From assembly GCF_002743335.1 (NCBI RefSeq), contig NZ_PDZB01000002.1, positions 239,041-303,040 on the forward strand: a DNA stretch of 64,000 bases, in the 5' to 3' direction. The notes beneath the pieces are model-generated. The model did no database searches. It was not told the origin of the DNA and saw nothing but the letters and a program-made list of their open reading frames with translations. Numbering within the stretch: the first letter of the stretch is position 1; each line of letters begins with the position of its first letter. Of this stretch, positions 36,477-44,891 are shown in pieces. The translations under genes were made by a program, and so were the position numbers. This DNA comes from Sporosarcina sp. P32b. GTDB lineage: Bacteria; Bacillota; Bacilli; Bacillales_A; Planococcaceae.

Positions 36477-37919
36477 ACCACACGGATTCGTTGCTACAAC
36501 TTGCTGTCCGTACGCTTTCGCATTCGTATCGTCATTCGCATTATCAATAAAGAAAATGCCTGGTTCTGCTGAATACGTAGCACAGATATTAATTAAATCC
36601 CATAGTGCACGGGCTTTAATCGTACGATAGACACGAACTTCGTGACCTTGGCGTTCCCATTCACGTACGTCGCCAACTTCATGCCACTGTTCGTTATAAT
36701 GCTTCATTTGTTCAGGTGAATAATTTTCGACTGCCGGGAAACGTAAATCATAATCCGCGTCTTCTTCCACCGCTTTCATGAAATCATCCGTTAAAGTAAC
36801 AGAGATATTCGCTCCTGTCAGGAATTCCGGATTATGAACGGTGTACGTTCCGCCATCCTGAAGCTTCAGCTCAGCGTCACGGATAATCGCTGCGTTGAAG
36901 CCACCTTGACCTGGGATTTGTTTATAGTTTGTAATGCTTTGATACATTGCTTCTTCTTGTGCTGTCAGAGGTTTGAAATTTAATTTCTCATCTGCCAGCT
37001 TTTTAATCATTTCATCTTCTGTGTTTTCGATCAAATAGCGCAAAATTCGCGGATTCTGCATTTTGGAGATGATAAACTCATAAATGTCCGGGTGCCAGTT
37101 TGATAACATAATCATCTGTGCTCCACGTCTTGATCCGCCCTGCTCAACTAAATGAGTCAACTTCGCAATATCATCCAACCAGGAAACCGATCCAGATGAC
37201 TTACCGTTGACACCGCGCGCCAATGTATTGCGTGGACGCAATGTCGAACCATTCGTTCCTACACCGCCACCACGACTCATGATCTCCATCACTTGCTTGC
37301 GGTGATCGGAAATCCCTTCACGGGAATCGGGGACAAACGGCATCACATAACAGTTAAAGAACGTGACATCCGTATCCGATCCTGCGCCATACAGCACACG
37401 ACCAGCTGGAATGAAGTTCAATTCCTTCAACTGATCATAGAACATGTTATACGACTGCGTTCTTCTATCTTCCGTCTTTTCAACAGAAGCAAGTCCAGTC
37501 GCATTTCGTTTCGCAATCTGTTCGTAGAACACTTCCAGGGGCTTCTCCAACACATCAAGTGGACGTGTGATCACTCCTTTTTGCTGCTCGTCCATATCAT
37601 CGATTGATGAACGATATTCTGGTTCGATCCAGATATCCGCTTTTCCGTTCGCTTGATCAAGTTTCATAATATAACCTAACCCACGAGCTGGGAACCTCGG
37701 ATCCTCCCTCACTGTTAGAACGACAAAATCGCCTTCTTTCAGTGTCTTCTTTTCCATATCTTTAAATGAATACCGATCAATCATTACTAGACGAGATACT
37801 CCACTATGAGTTAGCTTCATATCCTCCGTAACGGGGTGAACTTGGGGGAACTTCGCAATATCCTCATTCAACTGTTGTTTATCGAGCATCGGTTCGCCTT
37901 GCTTCGACATCGTAACCAT
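36477..37919 (-). CDS. nrdJ: B12-dependent (class II) ribonucleotide reductase, exon 1
   Basis: Exon 1 encodes residues 1-481. The enzyme reduces ribonucleoside di- or triphosphates to deoxynucleotides with adenosylcobalamin. Visible are the N-terminal regulatory-like part, NFIPAGRVLYGAGSD, FFNCYVMPFVPDSREGI, MEIMSRGGGVGTNGSTLRP, the loop GSVSWLDDIAKLTHLVEQGG and the active-site run PGIFFIDNANDDTN followed by NPCG. Without splicing, the frame would read nine codons more (VRLTLKIAG) and stop. GAGGAGG lies 7 bases before ATG. A palindromic NrdR box and a good promoter lie upstream. Confidence 0.94.
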
Positions 37920-37942
37920 GTAACATCCTCCTCATAACGCTA

Positions 37943-37964
37943 CAAACACTATATATAGTGTTTG
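37943..37964. promoter_or_regulatory. NrdR box upstream of nrdJ
   Basis: A perfect 22-bp palindrome whose core ACACTATATATAGTGT matches the NrdR box consensus (ACAC...ATAT...GTGT). It lies between the proposed nrdJ transcription start and the ribosome site. A more degenerate second copy about 31 bases upstream (37977-37992) is possible but weak. Confidence 0.78.
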
Positions 37965-37994
37965 TCTTATTAAATAATCTACTACATATTGAAT

Positions 37995-38022
37995 ATTATA
38001 TCAATCGACATTTATTCTTCAA
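37995..38022 (-). promoter_or_regulatory. sigma-A promoter of nrdJ
   Basis: TTGAAG (38022-38017), a 16-base spacer and a perfect TATAAT (38000-37995) on the minus strand, about 75 bases upstream of the start codon and just before the NrdR box. Confidence 0.7.
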
Positions 38023-38083
38023 AAACAAAAAATCATTGATATCGCGACATTTCGACAAAAAAAATAAAACCAAAGTACCAATT

Positions 38084-38917
38084 TTATTTTTTGTAATTCC
38101 AGTCATCATTCGCATATTTCTCTTTCTCGATTTGACGAACTAAAGCGAGCTGTTCGGGCGTTAATTCTAGTGGTTCCAATGAAATATCGAGCGACGCTTC
38201 AAATCCTTTGGAAAAGGCTTGTTTGCATTCTTCCACTGAAATCTCTCGATCCGTCAATCGGTCAATCGCAATTGCACGATCCGGCAATGTTCTACGTACA
38301 CGTTCTTTCAATGCGGGTGATGAATACGTGAAAATGGATGTTAATTTATCGACATCTAAGCTCATTAAAATGGCTCCATGTTGCAAAATCACGCCTTTTT
38401 GTCGCGTTTGCGCACTACCAGCAACTTTTTTACCTTCAACGACGAGCTCATACCAGCTCGGTGCATCAAAACACACACCACTCTTCGGGCTTCGTAATTG
38501 CTCTGTGACATCTTTATCTGGAATCGAGAACTCTGCCTGAAGTCCGAGATTACGGAACCCTTGCAGCAATCCACCAGAAATTACACGGTACGCTTCCGTC
38601 ACCGTTTCCGGCATATCGGGATACTGCTCACTCACAATGACGCTGTAGGTAAGCTCATGTTCATGCAGGACGCCACGGCCCCCTGTTGGTCTTCGGACAA
38701 ATCCGAGCCCCAATTCTTTTACTTTTTCCATATCGATATCTTTTTCAATACGCTGAAAGTACCCGATAGATAATGTAGCAGGTTCCCATTCATAAAAACG
38801 TAGAACCGGTCCGATTTCTCCTCGGCTATGTAAGTCAAGAAGCGCTTCATCGAGCGCCATATTGAAGGAAGGACTACATTTTCCAGAATCTACATAATGC
38901 CAAACGGCTTTTGTCAT
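38084..38917 (-). CDS. lipM: octanoyltransferase LipM
   Basis: LipM moves octanoyl from acyl carrier protein to GcvH in Firmicute lipoate assembly. The 277-residue protein has the lipoate ligase/transferase fold with [19 protein letters not shown] and the Cys in [27 protein letters not shown], which fits the LipM catalytic cysteine; LplA-type ligases lack it. Context helps: lipoyl proteins of Bkd and the glycine cleavage genes lie in the same window. It is divergent from yqhL, as in Bacillus subtilis (yqhM-yqhL). Confidence 0.9.
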   Translation of the reverse strand: MTKAVWHYVDSGKCSPSFNMALDEALLDLHSRGEIGPVLRFYEWEPATLSIGYFQRIEKDIDMEKVKELGLGFVRRPTGGRGVLHEHELTYSVIVSEQYPDMPETVTEAYRVISGGLLQGFRNLGLQAEFSIPDKDVTEQLRSPKSGVCFDAPSWYELVVEGKKVAGSAQTRQKGVILQHGAILMSLDVDKLTSIFTYSSPALKERVRRTLPDRAIAIDRLTDREISVEECKQAFSKGFEASLDISLEPLELTPEQLALVRQIEKEKYANDDWNYKK

Positions 38918-39065
38918 AATCTATTCTCCTTCACCTTTAATACTCCACCTATAGTATAGGAAATCGTCAATGAAAAAAACAATAACGCATTTCATTTTAT
39001 CATTAGGATTGAACTGATGCCAGATAATCTTTATAATAGAGATATTGATGAAGGGGGAAGTTTTT

Positions 39066-39443
39066 TTGAGTTATTATATTTTGGGAGCAGCTGTGCTCGC
39101 GGTCATTTTGTATTTCGTCATCACATACATACGGGTCGGAAAAGCATTGACTACTTTAACACAAGAAGAGTTTATTAAAGGATATCGCAAAGCACAATTG
39201 ATCGACGTGCGCGAACCAAAAGATTTCGATGCTGGACATATTTTAGGTGCACGTAATATTCCATTTACGCAGTTCTCACAGCGTTATAAGGAAATCCGCC
39301 CCGATAAACCCGTTTATCTTTATGACCAAAACACAAGCCGTACTGGTCGTGCTGCGTTGTTCTTGAAGAAAAAAGGGTGTACAGAAATCTACCAGCTACG
39401 CGGTGGATTTAAACAGTGGTCAGGTAAAATCAAAACAAAATAA
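39066..39443 (+). CDS. yqhL: rhodanese-like membrane-anchored protein YqhL
   Basis: The 125-residue protein has one N-terminal helix (YYILGAAVLAVILYFVITYI) and a rhodanese domain (LIDVREPKDFDAGHILGARNIP). The catalytic loop reads YLYDQNTSRTGRAAL: the usual active-site Cys is an Asp, so sulfur transfer chemistry is unlikely. I start at TTG 39066, 6 bases after AAGGGGGAA; this gives the usual length. Confidence 0.85.
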   Translation: MSYYILGAAVLAVILYFVITYIRVGKALTTLTQEEFIKGYRKAQLIDVREPKDFDAGHILGARNIPFTQFSQRYKEIRPDKPVYLYDQNTSRTGRAALFLKKKGCTEIYQLRGGFKQWSGKIKTK

Positions 39444-39448
39444 TCAGT

Positions 39449-39478
39449 GTAGATCCTCCTTTTTAAGGAGGATCTACT
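39449..39478 (+). terminator. terminator-like hairpin after yqhL
   Basis: GTAGATCCTCC (39449-39459) pairs with GGAGGATCTAC (39467-39477). The T-tract is short (TTATTTAT). Confidence 0.7.
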
Positions 39479-39503
39479 TATTTATAAGGAGAGTGTTTTA
39501 TTC

Positions 39504-40769
39504 ATGAAACCATCTTTTTTAATTCCTTTACAGTCAGCACAGTACGAGAAGCTGACACATTATCAATATTATGGCGTCATCATTGAAGCAATTCTAGACA
39601 CACTTCAACAACGTTCACCAGCTGACTGGCAAATTATCCAAGTGGACGAATTTGCTTCTTACACAGAAACAATGCTTCCTGAGCTGATTCATCGTAAACA
39701 ATTGGCTTACGAATCACTTAGTCATATTTACGCCACATTACCGACACAAAAGATCCAGCAAGACGAATCAGCTACTACATTTTCTCTGCAAGGTGCTGAA
39801 ACAATCGATAATCAGTTACTTTTCTTTCCGGAACATCAAATCGCCATCGCGAACATCAGCTATTATGTCGCAACTGGCTCCACCTGGTCAGAACATACTG
39901 TATTCGCACCATCTGCTACCCATGTTAAAGATTTCATCGAAGTGCTAAATCAATTACAACGAGAAGCGATGAAAACGAATATTACGTACTTAGTGGATAC
40001 TGAGGAAGGTATGGAAAAAAAGACATATGGCGCCGGCACTCAAATTGAGCGTAATGATGTCCTGCTAGATGAAAATTTGAAGAACGATCTATTTCGTTCT
40101 ATTGATGAATTCTTTCGAGATGGCGGTGCATTCTTTAAAGAATACGGACTGCCCTATAAACGAGGAATCTTGTTGTATGGATCTCCTGGTAACGGCAAAA
40201 CAACGCTCGTGCGCTCCATCACTGGCACAACCGACGCGCCTGTCGTCTACTGGCAAATCACGGAATTCACAGGAAGTCATTCGGTACAGGAAGTTTTCAA
40301 TACAGTCGAACGCCTAGCACCAGCCATCCTCGTGATCGAAGATATCGACTCCATGCCAGAGCATATGAGAAGCACATTTTTGAACATCCTCGATGGCGTA
40401 CATGTCCGTGATGGCTTATTCATCATCGGGACGACCAATTACCCTGAACGTATCGACCCGGCCCTAATAAATCGCGCAGGCCGCTTTGACAGCACATATG
40501 AAATCAAATCTCCGACACAAAAAGTCCGTAAGTTATATATTGAAAAACTGGACCGCAAAAAGATTTTGTCTACAAAGCAGGTTGAAGAAATCGCGAAGCA
40601 GACGAAAGGCCTTTCCGTATCACAGTTGAACGAATTATATATGTCGATTGCACTAACCTACCATTATGAGGCGACTATTCAATACGAAGAACGGATCCGC
40701 CAGTTGCAGAAGCAACATAGGCAAGCTACCCGGCATGACTGGGAGACCGATTCGACAATTGGTTATTAA
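39504..40769 (+). CDS. AAA+ ATPase, Bcs1/FtsH-like
   Basis: The 421-residue protein has an unrecognised N-terminal half (about 1-190) and a C-terminal AAA+ domain: Walker A GSPGNGKT (residues 226-233), Walker B ILVIEDID (275-282), the sensor region IIGTTNYPERIDPALINRAGRFD and a C-terminal helical lid. No membrane helix or peptidase domain is visible, so it is not FtsH. Substrate is unknown. AAGGAG lies 10-12 bases before ATG. It begins the accessory stretch not found at this place in Bacillus subtilis. Confidence 0.78.
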   Translation: MKPSFLIPLQSAQYEKLTHYQYYGVIIEAILDTLQQRSPADWQIIQVDEFASYTETMLPELIHRKQLAYESLSHIYATLPTQKIQQDESATTFSLQGAETIDNQLLFFPEHQIAIANISYYVATGSTWSEHTVFAPSATHVKDFIEVLNQLQREAMKTNITYLVDTEEGMEKKTYGAGTQIERNDVLLDENLKNDLFRSIDEFFRDGGAFFKEYGLPYKRGILLYGSPGNGKTTLVRSITGTTDAPVVYWQITEFTGSHSVQEVFNTVERLAPAILVIEDIDSMPEHMRSTFLNILDGVHVRDGLFIIGTTNYPERIDPALINRAGRFDSTYEIKSPTQKVRKLYIEKLDRKKILSTKQVEEIAKQTKGLSVSQLNELYMSIALTYHYEATIQYEERIRQLQKQHRQATRHDWETDSTIGY

Positions 40770-40774
40770 TCCGC

Positions 40775-40812
40775 AAAAAAGGTTGCCTTGAAAAACTTCA
40801 GGCAACCTTTTT
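40775..40812 (+). terminator. intrinsic terminator after the AAA ATPase gene
   Basis: AAAAAGGTTGCCT pairs with AGGCAACCTTTTT, ending in a T-run. Confidence 0.9.
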
Positions 40813-41167
40813 CATATTTATATTTTTTTACCACGAGTCACTGATTCTGCTATTTGAATCGCACTGAACAGAATTCATTACGTATAAAGACTACAGTTAT
40901 TTAGATCTTCACTAATTATTTATACCAGACATTTACACAGGAAATAACACTAGTGTCGAATGAAGGTATTTTTTTTCGCTTATTATAGTTAAATTATCAA
41001 TTTTCATACACATTTCTGCCATAACTTAGAAACAATATTGAAGTCAGTCAAAATGCGACACACTTTTCATTCTCAGTTATATATGATAACTAGGTTGCTT
41101 CTCTACTAGCAAGAAGACCGCTACATGATTTGAAGCATAATATATATATTACGGAGGAATAGACTTG
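40813..41167. other. upstream region of the Spo0E-like gene
   Basis: No gene was seen. It contains a perfect 0A box (TGTCGAA, 40954-40960) and AT-rich sequence (TTATATATGATAACTA near 41077-41092) that may hold the promoter of the following small gene. Confidence 0.5.
40954..40960 (+). promoter_or_regulatory. candidate 0A box
   Basis: TGTCGAA is a perfect match to the Spo0A binding heptamer, 208 bases upstream of the Spo0E-like start. A heptamer occurs often by chance, so this is only suggestive. Confidence 0.35.
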
Positions 41168-41335
41168 ATGAAAACTGTCAAAAAAAACTTTTTGTTGTTA
41201 AGAATTGAAGTGAAAAGAATTATTATGTATAAGAAAGCCGCTTTCTTAGGATTTACACATCCAAGCGTTGTCAAAACCAGCCAGCGATTAGATACCTTAT
41301 TGAACAGAGTGCAAAGTGCTTTTCATAACTATTGA
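41168..41335 (+). CDS. Spo0E-like aspartyl-phosphate phosphatase family peptide
   Basis: A 55-residue gene with GGAGG 10 bases upstream of ATG (or 7 bases from an in-frame TTG). The product, MKTVKKNFLLLRIEVKR followed by TSQRLDTLLNRVQ, shows the helical hairpin pattern and the SQxLD signature of Spo0E-like regulators, which dephosphorylate Spo0A-P. A terminator follows directly. It stands alone. The family call rests on the short signature and length. Confidence 0.75.
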   Translation: MKTVKKNFLLLRIEVKRIIMYKKAAFLGFTHPSVVKTSQRLDTLLNRVQSAFHNY

Positions 41336-41370
41336 AGTTGTATCTAAGGTATTGCTCATAGTTCTAAGTG

Positions 41371-41403
41371 AGAGACAGTTTCCGTTTGGGAACTGTCTTT
41401 TCG
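41371..41403 (+). terminator. intrinsic terminator after the Spo0E-like gene
   Basis: AGACAGTTTCC and GGGAACTGTCT form the stem around GTTT (41373-41398), followed by TTTCG. Confidence 0.75.
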
Positions 41404-41493
41404 TATGATCCAATACTTGATTATGCAGTATAAGTTGCCTCTATGGATAAATATAGATTGTGTATTGGTTACTGTTTCGACCAACACAACACG

Positions 41494-42042
41494 TCATATA
41501 CGCTTTACTAACTTTCTATAACTCATATTTAACGCCATGCTTAACATGAATAATAACCCCATCATAGAAAAAGGTATTAGCCATAGATTGTCTGTCGTTG
41601 TATACAAACCTAAAAACATCATGCCGACTGCAATTATTGGAGCCGCAATATAATAAGGTTTTGCATAATACAACCACCCATACGTGAAAAGGTGAGCTCC
41701 TGTAATGATAGCAAATATCATAATGGCGTCATGGGGACTTTTTAACATACTCCAAAAAAGAATCGGAAAATAGATAATCTGCGCCAAATTTAAATATAAC
41801 GCTAGACTCCCTAAAGCATTAGTTTCAAATTTCCAATCAGCCTTTAATATATATGAAACACCAACTGAAAGAGGAAACATCAAACCAGTCGAAAAAAGCA
41901 TCCATATATTTTTCTGAGCTATTTCAATTGACTGCATAAATATAATCGTAATGATTAACCAAATTATACTAGCAGAGAGAAGAAATGAGATCCCATTTCT
42001 CCCTTTGATCGATAAATCTTTTCTCATTTCATCAATCAACAA
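41494..42042 (-). CDS. unknown membrane protein, DUF7010-like
   Basis: The 182-residue protein has a short basic N-terminus (MLIDEMRKDLSIKGRNG) and five to six hydrophobic helices. It resembles the small DUF7010 family of Bacillales; I am not sure of this. It begins at TTG with AAGGTGG 9 bases upstream and lies 24 bases after the DUF1801 gene, so the two may be co-transcribed. No function is suggested by sequence. Confidence 0.6.
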   Translation of the reverse strand: MLIDEMRKDLSIKGRNGISFLLSASIIWLIITIIFMQSIEIAQKNIWMLFSTGLMFPLSVGVSYILKADWKFETNALGSLALYLNLAQIIYFPILFWSMLKSPHDAIMIFAIITGAHLFTYGWLYYAKPYYIAAPIIAVGMMFLGLYTTTDNLWLIPFSMMGLLFMLSMALNMSYRKLVKRI

Positions 42043-42065
42043 TGAAATCTTCCACCTTTCCCGTT

Positions 42066-42494
42066 TTATTCTTGATTCGGATAGACTTCATTTATAAAGG
42101 CTGCAGATTGTTTGATTAATTTCTCTAATATGTCTATATCAATGTCATCTATTTTGTTGATGTATATACAAGACTTTCCCGATGTATATTTCCCGAAATC
42201 TTTTAGCAATTTCTCGCGCTGTTCAGTTTCGAGTGTTACGTATAAACTAATTTTTGCTTTTCGTGGTGAGAAGCCAACGATTGGCGCATCCCCTTCATGA
42301 CCAGAATTGTATTTATAATGATATTTGCCAAATCCTATAATACTAGGGCCCCACATTTTAGCTTGATACCCTGTTGTTTCGGTAAAGATATCTACTAATT
42401 GAAATGCATCTTCACGCTTTTTTACTTGTTCAATGTTCTCTATGAATTCGATGACACTATGATCAGTTTCTTTAGTTTTTAATTCGTACATCAT
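42066..42494 (-). CDS. DUF1801 domain protein
   Basis: The roughly 142-residue soluble protein shows the DUF1801 pattern: ELKTKETDHSVIEFIENIE, then TTGYQAKMWGPSIIGFGKYHYKY, GFSPRKAKISLYVTLE and GKSCIYINKIDDIDIDILEKLI. The family has no settled function. Two adjacent ATGs (42494, 42491) follow GGAG; either may start. It may be co-transcribed with the downstream membrane protein gene. Confidence 0.75.
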   Translation of the reverse strand: MMYELKTKETDHSVIEFIENIEQVKKREDAFQLVDIFTETTGYQAKMWGPSIIGFGKYHYKYNSGHEGDAPIVGFSPRKAKISLYVTLETEQREKLLKDFGKYTSGKSCIYINKIDDIDIDILEKLIKQSAAFINEVYPNQE

Positions 42495-42898
42495 GTACAC
42501 TCCATTCTACTAATTTTTTGTTACTGTATGCCTAGTACATCATAATTTCTACATCCTCACTTGCCCGCCGCCTCCAATACTGCCTACATACCTATTTCTT
42601 GTATCCTTCGCCAACCATGATCCCGTAAATGCCATTGCTCATCTCCGCTCAACTAATTATTGATTGCATCATTGGTATGGCATATTCAATTTATTGAAGA
42701 AGAATAGCAAAATCGTTCAGATGATGTCACAATCTTGCTGAAATGACTATAGCTTCATCTATAATCACATTTGATTAAAGATAACAGTAACTGTGAGAAT
42801 TTTCAATCTGCTTGTGATTTATACAATTCAAGTGTATATTAAACTACTGATAATCATAAGTGTCTTAGGCGTAATCAGTCGGGATTCTACGATTATTA
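42495..42898. other. intergenic region upstream of the queuosine operon
   Basis: No gene was found. Near its end TTTTCA (42800-42805), a 16-base spacer and TACAAT (42822-42827) form a plausible promoter about 75 bases before the preQ1 aptamer. Confidence 0.5.
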
Positions 42899-42947
42899 CA
42901 GAGGGTTCGAAACCATCCCCTCTAAAAACAAAACTATGGAGGAATGT
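42899..42947 (+). promoter_or_regulatory. preQ1-I riboswitch
   Basis: AGAGGG (42900-42905) pairs with CCCTCT (42918-42923) as P1, with a loop GTTCGAAACCATC-like region, then an A-rich tail AAAAACAAAACTATGG that ends at the GGAGG ribosome site (42938-42942). This is the class I preQ1 layout, in which the tail pairs with the loop to form a pseudoknot and hides the ribosome site. It should lower queC translation when preQ1 is present. Confidence 0.82.
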
Positions 42948-42950
42948 AGA

Positions 42951-43601
42951 GTGAGTAAAGCAGTTGTAGTATTTAGTGGTGGACAAGATTCTACCACTTG
43001 CCTGTTATGGGCAATGAAAGAATTCGACGAAGTAGAAACCGTCACGTTTTTGTATGGACAGCGACATAAGTTAGAAGTTGATTGTGCTACAAAAATCGCG
43101 GAAGACTTAGGTGTTAAACAAAAAATAGTTCAGATGGACATTCTCAATCAATTAACTTCGAACGCCTTGACTAGAAAAAACATGCCCATTGAAGCAGAAG
43201 AAGGAAATGTACCCAATACGTTTGTTGAGGGACGGAATCATATATTTCTTTCATTTGCAGCAATCTATGCAAAAACTGTTGGGGCACATGCAGTTATTAC
43301 CGGTGTGAGCGAAACAGATTTCAGTGGTTATCCTGATTGTCGGGACGAGTTTATTCGTTCTTTAAATGAGACATTAAATTTAGCAATGGACTATCCTTTT
43401 GATTTGATCACGCCTTTAATGTGGAAAGACAAGGCGGAAGTTTGGGAAATGGCGGATCAAATGGGTCGGTTGGAATATATAAGAAAGAACACGTTAACTT
43501 GCTATAACGGTGTAATGGTAGATGGTTGCCAAGAATGCCCTGCATGCAAGCTAAGAAATGATGGACTGGCGAAATACTTACAAGGACAACACGTCTCATG
43601 A
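42951..43601 (+). CDS. queC: 7-cyano-7-deazaguanine synthase
   Basis: QueC converts 7-carboxy-7-deazaguanine to preQ0 with ATP and ammonia. The 216-residue protein has the PP-loop [17 protein letters not shown] and the C-terminal zinc site [22 protein letters not shown]. The start is GTG at 42951, 8 bases after GGAGG; an ATG at 42936 overlaps the ribosome site. It is first of a three-gene operon and lacks queD and queE beside it. Confidence 0.95.
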   Translation: MSKAVVVFSGGQDSTTCLLWAMKEFDEVETVTFLYGQRHKLEVDCATKIAEDLGVKQKIVQMDILNQLTSNALTRKNMPIEAEEGNVPNTFVEGRNHIFLSFAAIYAKTVGAHAVITGVSETDFSGYPDCRDEFIRSLNETLNLAMDYPFDLITPLMWKDKAEVWEMADQMGRLEYIRKNTLTCYNGVMVDGCQECPACKLRNDGLAKYLQGQHVS

Positions 43602-44152
43602 TCCGAATTACGATTTATTTATTATCCATCATTCTTGCTAACGTAATTACAGCTCGATTTGCACCATTTGAACTTGGTCCACTAATTATTCCTTATGGTA
43701 CCTTATTCATTGGATTAACACTTGTCATGAGAGATATGGTCCAAAATCGATTCGGTAGACATCAAACATACATTTTGATTGGAGTCGCCCTCTTATTATC
43801 AGCTCTTACAAGTTATTCTTTAGGGGATCAACTATGGGTCGTCTTTGCAAGTACACTTAGTTTCATTATTTCAGAAACAGCAGATACTGAAATTTACACG
43901 CGCTTTAAATTACCTTTTGTAAAAAGAGTATTATTCTCTGGTGCTGTAGCGGGGTTTTTAGACTCTAGTTTATTTGTCATCATCGGTATCAGTCCACTGG
44001 GTCTTAACTTTGTCCCATGGGAATTAGTTCCTTATGCCATACTTGGACAATGGGTAGCGAAAGTGTTAATGCAGTTAATTGTTGCAGGCGGTATTAGACA
44101 AGTTGTCATTAAACTAAATATATATGAACCTAATATTTCAGAAGTACATTAA
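43598..44152 (+). CDS. VUT family (DUF165/YhhQ) queuosine precursor transporter
   Basis: The 184-residue protein has six predicted helices and the family patterns [36 protein letters not shown] and [13 protein letters not shown]. YhhQ-family members import queuosine precursors such as preQ0/preQ1; the operon with queC and queF and the preQ1 riboswitch fits that substrate. ATGA overlap couples it to queC. Confidence 0.88.
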   Translation: MIRITIYLLSIILANVITARFAPFELGPLIIPYGTLFIGLTLVMRDMVQNRFGRHQTYILIGVALLLSALTSYSLGDQLWVVFASTLSFIISETADTEIYTRFKLPFVKRVLFSGAVAGFLDSSLFVIIGISPLGLNFVPWELVPYAILGQWVAKVLMQLIVAGGIRQVVIKLNIYEPNISEVH

Positions 44153-44166
44153 AAGGAGAATGGAAT

Positions 44167-44655
44167 ATGCCCGAAAACGGTGTGAACAATCTTACATTAC
44201 TCGGAAATCAAGAAACAAAATATAACTATGAATATGATCCAGACGTTTTAGAAACGTTTGAGAATCAACATCAAAGCAATGATTACTTTGTTAAATTTAA
44301 TATTCCTGAATTTACAAGCCTTTGTCCAATCACTGGACAACCGGACTTTGCTACCATATACATATCATATATTCCTGATGTGAAAATGGTAGAAAGTAAA
44401 TCATTAAAGCTCTATATGTTCAGTTTCAGAAACCATCCAGGTTTTCATGAAGATTGTGCAAATCTTATTATGAAAGACTTAATTAAATTAATGGAGCCAA
44501 GATATATAGAAGTGTGGGCCAAATTCACCCCGCGTGGTGGTATTTCTATAGATCCGTATTGCAATTACGGAAAACCTGGAACATACTTTGAACAAATGGC
44601 TAAGGAAAGACTATTTCAACATGATATATACCCAGAGAAGATAGATAATAGATAA
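44167..44655 (+). CDS. queF: NADPH-dependent preQ0 reductase
   Basis: QueF reduces preQ0 to preQ1. The 162-residue type I enzyme has the catalytic Cys in [20 protein letters not shown], the [21 protein letters not shown] motif split as [12 protein letters not shown] and NHPGFHED, and the C-terminal [20 protein letters not shown] precedes ATG. It completes the operon. Confidence 0.95.
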   Translation: MPENGVNNLTLLGNQETKYNYEYDPDVLETFENQHQSNDYFVKFNIPEFTSLCPITGQPDFATIYISYIPDVKMVESKSLKLYMFSFRNHPGFHEDCANLIMKDLIKLMEPRYIEVWAKFTPRGGISIDPYCNYGKPGTYFEQMAKERLFQHDIYPEKIDNR

Positions 44656-44662
44656 TTTTTAC

Positions 44663-44712
44663 TGCCAGGCCCGATGACAATCCAGAATTGTCTTCGGGCC
44701 TGGCATTTTTTA
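44663..44712 (+). terminator. intrinsic terminator after queF
   Basis: TGCCAGGCCCGA (44663-44674) pairs with TCGGGCCTGGCA (44694-44705), with an inner GACAAT/ATTGTC stem, followed by six Ts. Confidence 0.95.
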
Positions 44713-44891
44713 AATCACTTTTACTTCAAGTGAGCTGGATACTATACGTCAGCTCCTAGTCTTTTCATTAGAACGTATGTAGCCTATTTCGCCACACATA
44801 AACCTTTGGGCTATTTAACAAAGCTTATACATACAGTATGGATGAGGAGTATCATATTAATCATAATTTTACTAGTAATGGAGGAGATTTC

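Noticed and set aside
38058..38095. Terminator after lipM made of AAAAATAAAA/TTTTATTTTT
   Set aside because: The stem is only A-T pairs and overlaps the end of lipM; too weak to call.
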